Part shown: positions 24,508 to 36,808 of the stretch, one piece after another
Position numbering within the stretch: the first letter of the stretch is position 1
Layout of the letters: every line of letters begins with the position of its first letter
Made by a program: the position numbers and the translations under genes
Origin: Clitopilus passeckerianus
Lineage: Eukaryota > Basidiomycota > Agaricomycetes > Agaricales > Entolomataceae
Length of the DNA stretch: 64,000 nt
Assembly (NCBI GenBank): GCA_944990035.1
Contig: CALYLX010000124.1
Location: forward strand, 248,001 to 312,000
Direction: 5' to 3'
Notes under the pieces: generated by a model
Told to the model about the DNA's origin: nothing
The model's database searches: none
Seen by the model: only the letters and a program-made list of their open reading frames with translations

Positions 24508-25889
24508 GCGTTCAGGTGATTGACACTTCCCAAATTCGTCGCTCTAACTGTCTGCTCAACCATGGCGAGATCATGGTTGGACAATACATTATTACATACC
24601 ATCAGGGCCCTAGTGCGATACTGCATGCCTGCTAGAAGATCCTGCTTCGTAAACCGCTGTGCGCATACCATAGTGGAGATTGACATTGTGCCGCGTTCCA
24701 TTCTTCTGCTTGGGGAGAAGAGTTTCATCCAACCTTGCCAAATTACCTTGTCCTTCAGCGAACCTTCGTTTCAAATGAAGTCCCAAACAGAGTTAGTGCG
24801 TTCATGCAGTTCAATCCATCTTATCTACCCGCGGCACGCCGTGGCCTCATTGGCGGATGTATCATCGAGCTCGTAGTCGAAGGCATCTTTACTCCAGATA
24901 TTTTGAAAGAAAAACCATAACAAGAGAATATCAGTAACGTATCCCAAGTGCTTGAGTATCTAATTCCACGACTCTAGAATGTAGCCGATACAGCTTCCAG
25001 CTTCCAGAATTGAGCTTGTGTCGTGTCGAGAATCTTGCTAGTGCAGTTCTTTGGGACGTCGCCGTGAGCTTTACCATGAGTTAGACGTACTGAGAGGTAA
25101 ATCCATGAGCGAAGGCATCAGGTGGTATCAGAAGAACGAATTAGGGGACTAACGTACTGAACCTTCTTTGGCAGTGGGAATGGTCGAATGGGAGCGTAGC
25201 GGGTCACCTAGAGGAGTGGACTAGTGCCGATAGCTTCTCAGATCTCAGTGGCTAACTGCTCAGAATTGAAGGTCTCTTTGACGCAAAATCAACGAAAAAT
25301 GTGAGAATATATTGTTGGATCGGCTGGCCCGCGTTTTGTCTTCCAATCCCTGAACGAGGGTAGTGACCTTGCTGAGTATATGCCGTTGAATAGCGTGACA
25401 GTGATAAATTAATTAGCCTGAGGACTCCTGGAATTTACGAAGGTCTTCTATTTCATACGTCGTAGCGGCTCCAACTTGACCTGGTAATTTGCTGAGAAAG
25501 AAGCTTCAACACCTGTTTTCCTTCGAATACCCGTTTTCATACGCCAAAAGGCGCCCTACGGATTGGAAGAGCGGATGTACCTGCATTCATTTTTACGTGG
25601 CGAATATGCTCAAGAACCTACTGTACGGAAGCCAATTCACATAGAAAATTCCTTTTGAATCCACGCGCGCCCGTCAGGCATGAGAATGTTTTGTTATGGT
25701 AAACAGCTCGCATAGAATGGAAGCCGAGTTATGGCACTAAGAAACCTTCCGAATAACCAAGAGTAGAGCATACGTAGAAGATTAGGTCGAGGAACCTCGA
25801 TGGTCCAATCGCTATCGTGGCGTGTACGGGAAACCAGGCGTGTGGGAAGGGTATGGCCAGGCTAGATGATGGTATACCTTGTTGAGTGA
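24508..25889. other. No confident gene
   Basis: No convincing coding stretch on either strand; short frames only. Could hold decayed sequence related to the flanking family remnant. Confidence 0.4.
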
Positions 25890-26121
25890 ATTTGCAATGG
25901 CACTGAAAAGGAGAAATTCTGACCAAGAATACTTGCGCCGTCTCGTAGACTTGATATCCATCCTTCCACTGCACTCCAATATGGGGGCCGAGGTGCTGAG
26001 ATGGAACTGTAGCTTTCCGTCGAGCTGCACGTCCCTGCTGATGCAAAAGTGAAAGCCCTGCTCGGAGGTTCACCAGATCGTCGTCGGCGATGTCAACTTT
26101 GACCTTGAGAGTAGTAGACAT
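25890..26121 (-). pseudogene. Two-exon family, member E remnant
   Basis: Begins like a family member (MSTTLKVKVDIADDDLVNLR), but the reading frame then shifts. The FCISRDVQLDG motif is present in a different frame from the later PSQHLGPHIGVQWKDGYQVY segment, and part of the GNVVF region is lost. No exon 2 can be found downstream, so only a broken exon 1 remains. Its best match is member F. Confidence 0.7.
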
Positions 26122-27683
26122 ATTGAAAGTTAGCGAGGGTAAGGGTAAGTAACCAGGCGAGAGACATGTTGAACGAACGTACTGTGTACAAGATGGGTGT
26201 ACTAAGGGCAAGCACGAAGAGTGCGATGGTCTTCTGCGTATCAGCCCACAGTCATGAGTAAAATGTATGGCACGTTGCTGATCTGTAATCGATTCTCCCG
26301 TTCCATTCGGTGGTCTGAATGACCGCCAGTGGGATAATCTTTGTCATGAAATTCGTATGTTTCCATTTTCCCGGTGTCGCCGTGACTGGATCCTATATTC
26401 GTCAAATGACCAAGAGGATGGCACCATGTTGTTAATAGGGGGATGTGTAGGAGGACAACCCAGATTCACCCCGGAAGTTAAAGGTAGCGTCTCATTGCCG
26501 GCATGTTCACAACGTTACACCTGTAGCCACCTGGATATGGAGTGAACGCCGTCAGAAGTACATAAGGCCATATTCAGAAGCCGCTAGAATCCCCGTTCGT
26601 GATTCTTCTCGAATATTCTCTGAGTTAATCCAGCTGACCGCTGGCACAAACGAGCGAGCAACAGGGTTGTCAGTGCCATAACTCCAGTTCCATTCGAGCT
26701 GTTTTCAATCGAAGATGACAAGCTCCTGTCTAACGGGTTCAAGTAAGTTCCCAAGCCGTTAAGTATCCGTGCCGAAAACATCCTCTTTACAGTTTGAAAT
26801 AGAGTTGCAGAATTGATAGTAGTGTCACCACGGTGACGCATGATAAGGTTTGTGTTTGTTCCTGCTTGGTGTCGGTATCTTCCTGCCGGCAACCGGCGAT
26901 CGGTTGGCGTGTTTAGGCCTAAGGCAGAGCCCAAATGTAACCCCGCTTTTAAATCACTCTTCAACTTATGTGCGCCTTGAAAGATATGGAAAGGGAGTAA
27001 AGAACGGTGGGCTACATTCAGCGATGGAAACGAACTTCCAACTGTACAACATTGGTCAAGAATTAGAACGGAGAAATAGATCCGATAGAAGAACAGAAAG
27101 TCCTTCTCGAAGGCGTTCGAAGGAACCAAGGAGGTCGGGACATGATGAGCAAACTCGGTGGTAGGCGAAAAGTGGGTTTATTCTGGCGGCTGTTGGACAG
27201 TCCCAGTATGCGGTTGCAAAAGAGATAACCCTCGCCTCATATGATGACTAGTCATCAAGGTTTGCACTATCCCCGAATCAAGTCCAACGGTATGTTGATC
27301 ATCACAGTTGGGGCAACTCATGCATCAATAACTCGGATGCGGTTCTAGTGACTATCGAACTTGCAGCACTTTCACTGTGAAGTGGGGCTTGGGATTCTAT
27401 TTTTCCGAAGCCCGATCACATGTGTGCTACTGGACGAAACTAGTATGGACGCTTTTCAGACCAGTCTAAGATCTCATTGCACTTCAAGAGTCTTCCTTAC
27501 AGACGCACACATGGGCTCGACACGCAAGATATCGACTCATTCAAGGCCGGCATTTCTCCGTCTCCTCCTCATGGTGCATTGGGCATCCGCTCAGCAAACC
27601 TACACGACCGAGATTAAGTGGGTTCCGAGGATGTGGTTAAATATCTGCATGCAAGGCAACCGTCTTCCACCAACAACTCAAAG
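26122..27683. other. No confident gene
   Basis: A 181-codon minus-strand frame (27129-26584) is the longest open stretch. It has no recognisable domain and low-complexity composition, so it is probably chance. The 3' portion should include the GH3 promoter. Confidence 0.4.
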
Positions 27684-30600
27684 ATGCCCTCAAAGCAGCT
27701 AGTAGTTCTTATCAGTCTTGTTTGTGCGGTTGCTGCTCAGCAGCCAGTTTATCAGCGTGACTCAGCTGTCACTTCGGTGACGAGCCTCTCCCCAGAATGG
27801 GCTGCCGCCTACACTAAGGTGACGTCTAACATTTGCTAGGATCTGACCCACGAATAACATCTTAGCAGGCCCAAGCAGCGGTTGCAAAGTTATCGTTGAA
27901 CGATAAGGTCAATCTTGCCACCGGTCTCGGATGGTCGAAGGGTAAGCCTCCCTGAAATGCCTGAACCCACTTTTGACTCAACGGGGGTCTTCAGGACCTT
28001 GCGTTGGAAATACTCCTGCCATTCCTTCCATCAATTTCCCCGGTCTCTGCTTGCAAGGTGAGCTTCGTAGGCTAGAAGTGGCATTAAAAGATTTTGAATA
28101 TCCCTTTCAGATAGTCCCCTAGGTATTAGGCTTGTCGACAATAACTCTGCCTTCACAGCGTTAGTCCTATTTGCTCTTCCGTTCGAAACTGCGCTTAAAT
28201 TTTATTGCAGCCCAATCAATGTCGCCGCTACCTTCAATCGTACGCTCATGCAACAGAACGGTGCTGCAATGGGAGCAGAGCACCGCGGAAAGGGTATCAA
28301 CGTTCAGCTTGGACCCATGATGTAAGGAGGAAAACTTCGTCCTTGAGAACTCAGACTGATATAAATTAGGAATATCATGCGAGCACCCGCTGCTGGCCGT
28401 AACTGGGAAGGGTAAGATGCATCTAAGCGTATAACCGTCGCGGGCTTACAGTATCCGAACTAGTTTCGGCGGCGACCCCTATCTATCAGGCGAAGCAGCG
28501 TTCAGTATTATCACGGGTATTCAATCTCAGGGTGTTCAAGGTCAGTCGTTCTGCCATTGAATTAGTCGACAGAACCGCTCAGGTGTCCGGTGTAGCATGT
28601 GCAAAACACTATATCAACAACGAACAGGAACACGCTCGCAGCACGGGTTCGTCGAATGTGGATGACAGAGCCGTTAGTGGAGACAGACAACGACTTGACC
28701 CTGCCTCATCATTGACCGAGTTTGCAGAACCACGAAATCTATTTAGCACCTGTGCGCCTCTTCCAACCTTGAACCCGAGCTTCTGATCGAATACACCATA
28801 TCTAGTTCCTTCGAAGCGTGCAAGCCAACGTTGCCTCAGTGATGTGCAGCTACAGTGAGTTCAGTGCTTAGATCCACCTTACAGCCTCTTGAAGTCGGCA
28901 CTAGATCAGAGTGAGGCCGCTATCAGTAAAGAGTCAATTCCAACTGACTCTATAACCATCATCAGTCAACGGCAGCTTCGCTTGCGAGAACGACAAGATG
29001 CTTAATGGCGTCTTGAAGGGAGAATTCGGTTTCCCGGGCTGTACGTGGTCATCGCGTTTTGTTGTCTTCCGAAACTAACGTCTTCGCTCCCAGACGTCAT
29101 GTCTGGTGAGTATCCTTCGATTTATGTGTATCTTGGTTCGCTAAACCTGGAGCGAGACTGGGCCGCCACTGTAAGTTTATATAGATTGCGTAATGACGCA
29201 AATCTGATTGCAAGTCATCATAGCATTCCACCCTATCTGTAAACAAGGGCCTTGATGTACGTGGACGTCCGCACCACATTCAATTTGTTCTGATGCTCTC
29301 ATCCCATAGATGACTATGCCTGGTAGGCTCGGTTTACTAGTAATTTATCAGTTGCTAAAGTTCTGTAGGCGACATCTCATTCAGCTCTGGTACAACGTAC
29401 TTCGGTCAGAACCTGACCAACGCTGTCAATCAAGGCCAGGTTTCCCAAGCACGAATTACCGTACGCATTTCCGTCCCTTTATCCTTGCTCTTAGGTAAGT
29501 TTCGCAGGATCTGGCCACCCGCATTCTTGCCGCTTGGTATCTGGTTAAGCAAGACTCCGGATATCCTGCCGTTAACTTCGACTCAAGGGATCTCAATGGC
29601 CCTGGAAACATGCATGTTAACGTTCAAGGCAATCACAAGAAGTGAGACCATTCAAAGCCTAATTTCTTAATTCCCTGCGCGACTTGACTGACTTGATATT
29701 CTAGCTTGATTCGGTCCATCGGAGCATCCTCGACAGTACTATTAAAGAACATTAAGAACGCCCTGCCGCTGAAATCTCCGAAGACGATCGCGGTCGTTGG
29801 CAATTCAGGTGGTCCGAGCTCGAAGGGTCCCAACGGGTATGCGTGTATTCTACAACGGCCTTGTCTCCTCCTAAGGTTTTTCTAGATATTATGATCGCAG
29901 TGGAAATGATGGCGTTCTTGCTATGGGTAAGCCATCTTGCTACTCTACCTTTCTTTCAAGGCTGATTTCGTGGCTTAGGATGGGGCAGTGGGACCGCAGA
30001 GTTCCCATACCTGATTGATGTACGTACACTCGGACCCGCTTCATTATAGTTGTCCTCATTCACACACCGCCTGATAGCCCCTTGCTGCCATCAAGGCTAA
30101 GGCAACCGAGGCCACTGTCACTTCGTCCTTGAGTGACTCAGACCTCAACGCCGCCGCCAGTGCTGCTTCCGGAAAGGACGTCGCCTTTGTTTTCGTGACA
30201 GGTCGCTACTCCTAATCATGGCCACGCTTCTTCTAAATGCTTAAATTGTCTTTTTAGCGGATTCTGGCGAGGAGTACATCACAGTTGACGGCAATCTTGG
30301 CGACAGAAATGACCTATCTTTGTGGCATGGAGGAGTAAGCATCTGATGTTGCCTAGACAGAATCTCGACTCATTCCTTCACAGGATGCTCTAATTGCTAG
30401 GGTTGCCAGTGTCAACGCGAACACCATCGTCGTCGTACAGAGTGTTGGGCCAGTCATCACGGAAGCGTGGGTCAACCACCCCAATGGTCCGTACATGTCG
30501 TTCGATTTTCTTCTCTGGTCACCTGAGTGTAGCCGCAGTTACCGCCATTGTCTGGAGCGGGCTTGGTGGACAAGAAGCCGGGAACTCGCTCGTCGACGTT

Positions 30601-31342
30601 CTTTGGGGCGTGTACAATCCAAGGTAATTTACTGCCTGAACTTATAAGTTGTCATTTCTGATCGATTGATAGTGGCCGCCTTCCTTATACCATTGGCAAA
30701 GGCGCCAATGATTACTCCGCTCAAGTTGACTACGGCACCGGAAATCTACAAGTCAATTATAATGAGGGAATCTTCGTGGATTACCGCCATTTCGACAAGA
30801 GTAACATTGCACCGAGGTTCGAGTTCGGCTTTGGACTGTCATACACCACTTTCAATTACTCCGGATTGACCATCACTGGCTCGACCCCGTCGGGTACCGC
30901 TCCCAGTGGCTCCGCTCTGGACTCTTGGTGAGCTGAATTAATCGGTTTAGACGAAAGACCCGATTGACTGTGACACGAACCAGGCTGCACCAGAAGGTTA
31001 TCACCGTTTCCTTCATTGTCACAAACACGGGATCGATAGCAGGGCATGAGGTGGGGTTTCCTTCGCCTGTTTTCCAGCCCGCACTCACTTTCTTGCCAGA
31101 TTCCTCAACTGTACACTTCACCTCCTGCGTCGACGAACTCCGCGCCAAAGAACCTCAAAGGCTTCGATAGTGTCTACCTCGCACCTGGTCAAAGCAAGAC
31201 TGTGACCATGCAACTATCCCGCTACGATCTTTCTCAGTGGAATGTTGGCAGTCAACGTTTCACAGTCCCCGGGGGTAAAACAGGAGTGTCCGTTGGAGCT
31301 AGCAGCAGGGACATTCGCCTGACGGGATCGATTAGTATCTAG
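27684..31342 (+). CDS. Secreted beta-glucosidase, glycoside hydrolase family 3
   Basis: Hydrolyses terminal beta-glucosides (cellobiose and other oligosaccharides). About 28 exons, total 2247 nt, 748 residues. Signal peptide: [21 protein letters not shown]3 core: [20 protein letters not shown] with [10 protein letters not shown], the KHYINNEQE loop, [14 protein letters not shown], and the catalytic nucleophile Asp in YVMSDWAAT. C-terminal GH3 domain: [13 protein letters not shown] and [12 protein letters not shown]; acid/base region WHGG, then [20 protein letters not shown]; fibronectin-III-like end [10 protein letters not shown] to [11 protein letters not shown]. Very small exons: 28905-28910 (6 nt), 29094-29105 (12 nt), 29157-29170 (14 nt), 29310-29322 (13 nt). 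The 6-nt exon is needed to restore the SYNQ motif. Last exon 31100-31342. Confidence 0.92.
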
Positions 31343-31670
31343 CCTCGGGGCGGGGCCCGAGACGTAAAGTTGGATTCTCTAAAATGTTCAAATCAGGTAT
31401 TCCTATGTATTTGAGCCATTCTACGAATAAATCGCACCTCAAAAGGGGCAAGAAGTGGGAAAAGCGGGATTGAATACACCTGCGTTCAAGTGTTCTCGCC
31501 CGGCAGAAATGCCGACACTTAGTTGCTTGCGTTCCCTCCCGAGGGGGGCGAATGGGAGCCCTTTACTGTATACGAAGGCATAAATGATCTGGACCATCCC
31601 ACGCACCGTCCATGACCTGTTTCTTGAATTTGATACGCAGTGCAGGAGAAAAGCAATGCACCCGGTAAAA

Positions 31671-31742
31671 GGACTGACCCAGGATCGAACTGAGAACCAT
31701 ATAATCAAATTATCTAGGGGACATGCTATTACGCCATCGGCC
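31671..31742 (-). tRNA. tRNA-like element (possibly Gln-like), degenerate
   Basis: On the minus strand there is a good T-arm (CTCAG-TTCGATC-CTGGG) and a possible anticodon loop ATTTGAT (TTG). The acceptor ends pair poorly and the D-loop is too short. Most likely a decayed tRNA. Confidence 0.3.
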
Positions 31743-31909
31743 GTTGAAAGCTTCAGCGTTAGCCGCCTTTATTATTATTTGCTCTTCTCTGCGTTCGCGT
31801 TCCGGGAAGTGAAGATCTTCTCTGGGCCTTCTGCCTGAATCTGTGTCGATGTATGAATACTTCAGCGATTCTTCAAGCCGCAAAGGAAAACTATGCGAAA
31901 ATTACATCA

Positions 31910-31980
31910 TGGACCTGCCCAGGTTCGAACTGGGAACTAATCAGTGTGAAGATAGATGCTTTCTGATAAGCTACAGGCCC
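31910..31980 (-). tRNA. tRNA-like element (Val-CAC-like)
   Basis: Minus-strand 70-nt cloverleaf candidate. The acceptor stem GGGCCTG/CAGGTCC pairs completely with one G-T. D-stem GCTT/AAGC; T-arm CCCAG-TTCGAAC-CTGGG is perfect. The anticodon loop TTCACAC would read CAC (Val), but the anticodon stem is mostly unpaired. It is either a pseudogene or a tRNA that needs another fold; a covariance-model scan would settle it. Confidence 0.4.
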
Positions 31981-32626
31981 TTCGCAATCCACAGCTGTAG
32001 GATCTAATTATGAGAGAGCACCCTGTCAGTGGCAATGTCACTCTGCAGATCAATTGAAGATGCAATCTGCAATCTCTGGTCAATTTACGCCACACCAGTG
32101 TCCAAGGCGGGTTAGCTACCCGACGTTGACACACCCACCCTGGCTAGAGATCTCTCGACTGAGCTTAATCTCATCTTCATCATGCAATGTGCTGCCTGAT
32201 GTTTGTCAGTCTGGTGGATGATTGTTTCGAGAGAAGATGTCGGTAATAGGACTTCGGTGAGAATCTGTGAGAATACAACGCTCCAAGCAACGCTCGGTCG
32301 AAACCTGCAAGCGCCCCTCATGATTTCCTCATACGCGCCTCGATTTATTACCTCGAACCGTTTACAGTAGAATATTATTCTATCAGCCGTTGGATACGGC
32401 GCTGATTGAGGCCATCAAGTGATGATGAGAGCGAGTGTTTTGCGGGTCCCTGACATCAAAAAGTGTTGAAAGGTGCCAGGGGCGGTGGGCCAAACGTTCC
32501 GGTCGCGCTCATCCTGGACTGAGTAGCGCTCGCTCCCAGTTTCATCTTTCTTCTTCCCCACTTCGTCCTCTGTCGCTAGCCAGTCTCGAGCATTCACCGC
32601 CAGTTTGCTTGAAGAGTGCACGAAAA

Positions 32627-35600
32627 ATGTCGCAGGTCAAGCTGTAAGCAGATCATGCCGGTAAACGGCGCTTGTTGCTAGGAATCGACACTGAACTTTT
32701 TTTTGCCTGGATCTTTTCAGAACTTTGAGGCCACCACCGAATGTTGACTTTGTGCATGGTCTGTGACTTTGACGAACTCGAGAGTTGAACATCTGAGCTG
32801 AATATCTTGCAGGATATCCCGGCATTCCACCCGGTGGACCAGAACGGCCTCAAGCGGCTGTGAAAGGTGTACGTTGACTCAACCAACTATCGGGCGCAAT
32901 CCTCAATATTACTTTTAATAGGCTATCGAAGTCAGAGTTGGACCTCAGGGAGTCAAGGCGAAGTGGCTGAGGATCGAGCTGCGGAAGGTGGAGACACTGC
33001 CCAGTGAGGCTGGTCCATTGAGCACGTTCTACGACTATGTCGGACCTAGTCCGGTCAACCTCTGGACGTCCCCAGATGAATACGGGGTCTTGAGGACTGT
33101 AAGTCTGCCATTTCATTCTTGAACCGATCAACATGCCAACTGTCATTGCCTCGATAACAGCAAGATTTCCCATTCTCTATCCGGATTCCCGAGTCAATCC
33201 CCCCAAGCATCGCATTGGAGAATCGAGGTACGTCTCATTTTTAAATTCAACATTCTCATGCTAAAAATATCTCTCCAGCGGGCATCCAATACGAACTCGT
33301 CGCAAGTTTATGCACTAAAGGCAAAAGGTACGCCAAACCTCCATCCTCGCCACCCGCAGGCTTCCTAATTCTCCAACTCAAGAAACTTCCTCCGCAAACG
33401 CAAATCCAACGTCGTCTCCACCCAAGCAGCCATCATCATCGACAAACACGACCTCCATTCCACCTGGCCCGTCTACGCCCAACCCGAAACACGCCAAATC
33501 TCATCAGAGGGCGGCACCCTCACCGTTGACCGCTCCCAGACCTGCTTTGGGCCCTCAGACAGAATCAACGTCGTCGCCAACTTCCGTTCGGATACCATCA
33601 CTGGGCCCGTTCTGCGAGGTTTTGAACTCACGTTGAGGGAAACGACTATATTCACCACTGGACAGCAGGGGAAGAAGAGTGCGCCCCAGGTCCGGGTTGT
33701 CCAGATTGCGGATAACAAGTTGGCGATTAATGGCCCGCTGTACCCTGGTGCCCAACATCGGGCGGAACTGGCGGTCAGTTTGAGCGCGAACCATACCACT
33801 GCGACTCTGAACACCGCGAGGCATATTGATGTCACCTATGCCTTGAGTGTGAGGGCGATTGTGGATGGCGTCCCTCCTATTGCGATGGATCTCCCTGTCA
33901 TCATTTCGAACTGGCAGAGGAGCGTTTCGCAGATTGCTGTGAAGTGGGTTTTGCTCTCCATTTCACATGTCATTGTGGTTTCTGACGGAAGTATCTTGTT
34001 AGGAGGATCGGACCTACACCAGGACTTTCGTTGACACCTGTTAACGTCGTCCCACAAACCGTCATCCGAAGCGAATCGGCTGCACCACCTCCCTTAGCCA
34101 TAGCATCTACCGTTGGCTACGGTGGTTCACAAGCTGGTGGTTCCGGAGCCAACTCTCAATTCAACACTGCACCTGCCCTTGGTGGAGCAGGCTACAGCGA
34201 CATCAAAGCCGATGAATTCGGGGGATACGGCGGTGGTTTCACGAAACCCAAACATAGTCACAACCCCTCCACTGGAAGTTACGGCAACAACGACGACTTT
34301 GGTCCACGTCCCGGAACTGGACAGGGAGCTGGCACCGGCGTTGGAACGGGTGCCAGACGACCCGGATCTTCAGCTGGCGGAACGAACAGATTCACGATTA
34401 CGAATGCTCAGCCTAATGAGCTTCCTTCTCCTGATCCTCCCCGCCAGCCATATGGCAGCCTCAATAATACGAACAACAACCCTGGTCCACCGGCTGGGGC
34501 AGCTGCAGCTACGGCACCCGGCCAGCATTCACAGGCGTACATGACTGCTGAACAGGAGAAGAAGTTGTATGAACTTGCAAGGTCGAGGGTGGAGAGGACT
34601 CAAGGAATCGGCAAGGTAATCACACCGGTACGCGCCATTCTAACGCTATAGACCGTGTTGTACTAACGTTATTCTTCCTTCTAGCCTCCTACACCTCCTC
34701 CTGCACAAACTACTACGCCTCCACCTCAAGCTCAAAGAAATCCGCAATGGACCAGTGCTGAGGTGGAGAAACAGCAGCTCAAGAGGTTCCACGAAGCGCA
34801 GGCAGCAGTCCAGAGGACTCAACAAGGACTCAATCCCAATTCTCCCGATTCTGACGGGGATGCTGAAGGAGGTGAACTCTCGCGCGTCTCGTCCACCAAT
34901 AAAGGTCCTACCGCTGAAGGCAGCTCAGCGGCAGGCGGAAGCAGTGCGGCTCCAGTGTCCGGACAGGCATTGTACCACCAAGCTATCGCCCAACGCGACC
35001 AAGCTCTCTCACGTCAACGATCCATCGGAACTTTGCCCCAGGGTATACCCAACGTCCCACACTACCTCACCGCCGAACAAGAGAAGGCTGCTTTGCAGAG
35101 ATACGAGCAGGCTAAACAGGCGGTGGACCGTGTGCAAGGGAACGAGGGTTCGGAATCGGATGCCGGAGCTTTCCAGAGCTCGGGTAGTGCACCCATCGCA
35201 TACGAACATCTCTACCCAAGCAATGCTCAGCCTGCCCCTGCTGCTCCTGCCCCCGCCGCTGCTGCGGCACCTCCTGCAGCTGAAAGCGATCTCCCACCTT
35301 CGTTTGAGTCCTCCACGAGCCAACAACCGGCCAACAGTGCCCTTTCCGAGAAAGAGCGCCTGAGAAGGGCATACGAGGCACAAGATGCTGCAGCTGCAGC
35401 TGCCGCTCGTCAAGGTACCATGCAAACGAGAGAACCTTCTCCTCCACCAATTGCACCCATCGGAGCTGCTCAGATCAAACAGGCGCTCTCTGAAAAGGAG
35501 ATCCTCCGCCGCAAATATGAAGCTGAAGACGCAGCTCGGAAGGCTGCCGCTCAAGCTACCCAAAGCCCAACTCCTGCACCCACACCTCAAGCTTCAACTC

Positions 35601-36151
35601 ACCAACCCCGTAGCTTGCCTACAGCTGGTGGCAGCCGTTCACCACGACCTACACCCGCCCCGCCTACATCACCTGGCAAGATCCTCACAGCTGCAGAGGA
35701 GAAAGCTTTGTTGAAGGCTCAGTATGCTGCGCAGGACAGGGCAGCAGAGAATAGGGCACCAGAGCAACTTTGGAAGCCCCAGCCTCCGTCGCCTTCCTAC
35801 GTGAACGGTGGTGGAAGCGGAGGAGACCCATCATCTCCCCGCCCAGGATCCAGCATGCAGGTGCATATAACCACCTCTCCTACTCAAATCACTCCGCCTG
35901 CGCCTCCACCACTGGCCCCTCGTCCTCCTGCAGATTACCTTCGCGAGACTCTGGAGGAAGATGCCCGTGTTTCTCGTGCGATGGCGACGGGCTCGTACAG
36001 CGACGACCTGGAGTATGCACCTAGCCTCTCCAGGAAGGGCACTGCTGCTAGCGGTAACTCACTATCGCCCCAGCCGCTGGATGTACGACCTTTCTCGCCG
36101 TTTTCGGCTACCCTTGGGTTCGACGGCACGCCTCGCCAAAATGGCCAGTAA
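32627..36151 (+). CDS. Arrestin-domain protein with long low-complexity tail
   Basis: Fungal alpha-arrestin-type adaptor, a family that usually recruits ubiquitin ligase to membrane transporters. Exons: 32627-32643, 32721-32758, 32813-32868, 32922-33098, 33161-33227, 33279-33327, 33383-33943, 34003-34615, 34685-36151; 2757 nt, 918 residues. The N-terminal arrestin fold covers roughly residues 1-400 (RPPPNVDFVHGYPGIPPGGP; LWTSPDEYGVLRTQDFPFSI; FGPSDRINVVANFRSD; PLYPGAQHRAELAV), ending SNWQR...RIGPTPGLS. The rest is Pro/Ala/Gln/Ser-rich with repeated helical words (LTAEQEKAALQRYEQA, LSEKERLRRAYEAQDA, LSEKEILRRKYEAEDA, LTAAEEKALLKAQYAAQD). These look like a diverged internal repeat of about 25-30 residues. 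No PPxY was checked systematically. Confidence 0.88.
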
Positions 36152-36808
36152 ATGCCGTGAGGTCCGAATTGATTCAATACCTTTTTCTTGTATATATCCT
36201 GACATTCATTCTGCTCTGTTTTGACCAAGTACATTGTTGTACTCGTACATCACCCTCCACGCTCCTTGGTTTTTATCATTATATTCCCTGTTCATTACCA
36301 TTTTCCAATTTCTTTTCTTGCTGTCTACCCACCGTTCTGTTTTTCTCAACATCTATGCGAATACCTCTTGCTTAGTTACCCGTATATCTATCCTGATCCA
36401 CCATCCTACTTGTGTGTATCAGATGAATATATTATTGTCGTTCTACATCTTTTGCTGTAGTTTACATCTCGAGTACAAAACTACGTTTTCTTCAGATACC
36501 AAAAGCTCCGGATCAGCAGTATGTAGGTCGGTTAACATATTATAATCGTACATATTTTGAATATATCATTTATCTGTTTTTGCAGACTTGCAGGCTGTAG
36601 CCACGTGGTGGGCATCAAGCGAGGGGAGGTACAATTACAACGAGGGCACAGAACAGAACGAAGGGAAAACATTGAAAAAATATGAGAGCAGTCTGTGATT
36701 AGAACGAAACGATCCAGAATATCATTAGTCTATAACCCCTTAGCCCCACAAGATTTAAATAAAATTTCAAAAGACGAACTTGATCAAAGTTTCTCTTTGC
36801 TTCCCACC
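36152..36808. other. Convergent 3' flanks
   Basis: T-rich 3' region shared by the arrestin-like gene and the heat-shock factor. Several open frames on the plus strand are AT-rich artefacts. Confidence 0.5.

Larger units (their letters stand above)
31343..32626. other. Intergenic with tRNA-like elements
   Basis: Holds the two tRNA-like elements (31671-31742 and 31910-31980) and the promoter/5'UTR of the arrestin-like gene. No protein gene seen. Confidence 0.5.

Noticed and set aside
26584..27129. 181-codon minus-strand frame as a gene
   Set aside because: No domain, no splice partners, no start context I trust, and no relation to neighbours; most likely chance.
27361..27702. 113-codon plus-strand frame just before the GH3 gene
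   Set aside because: Overlaps the GH3 start in another frame; the GH3 signal peptide frame is clearly the coding one.
35009..35590. 193-codon minus-strand frame
   Set aside because: Antisense shadow of the low-complexity tail of the arrestin-like protein.
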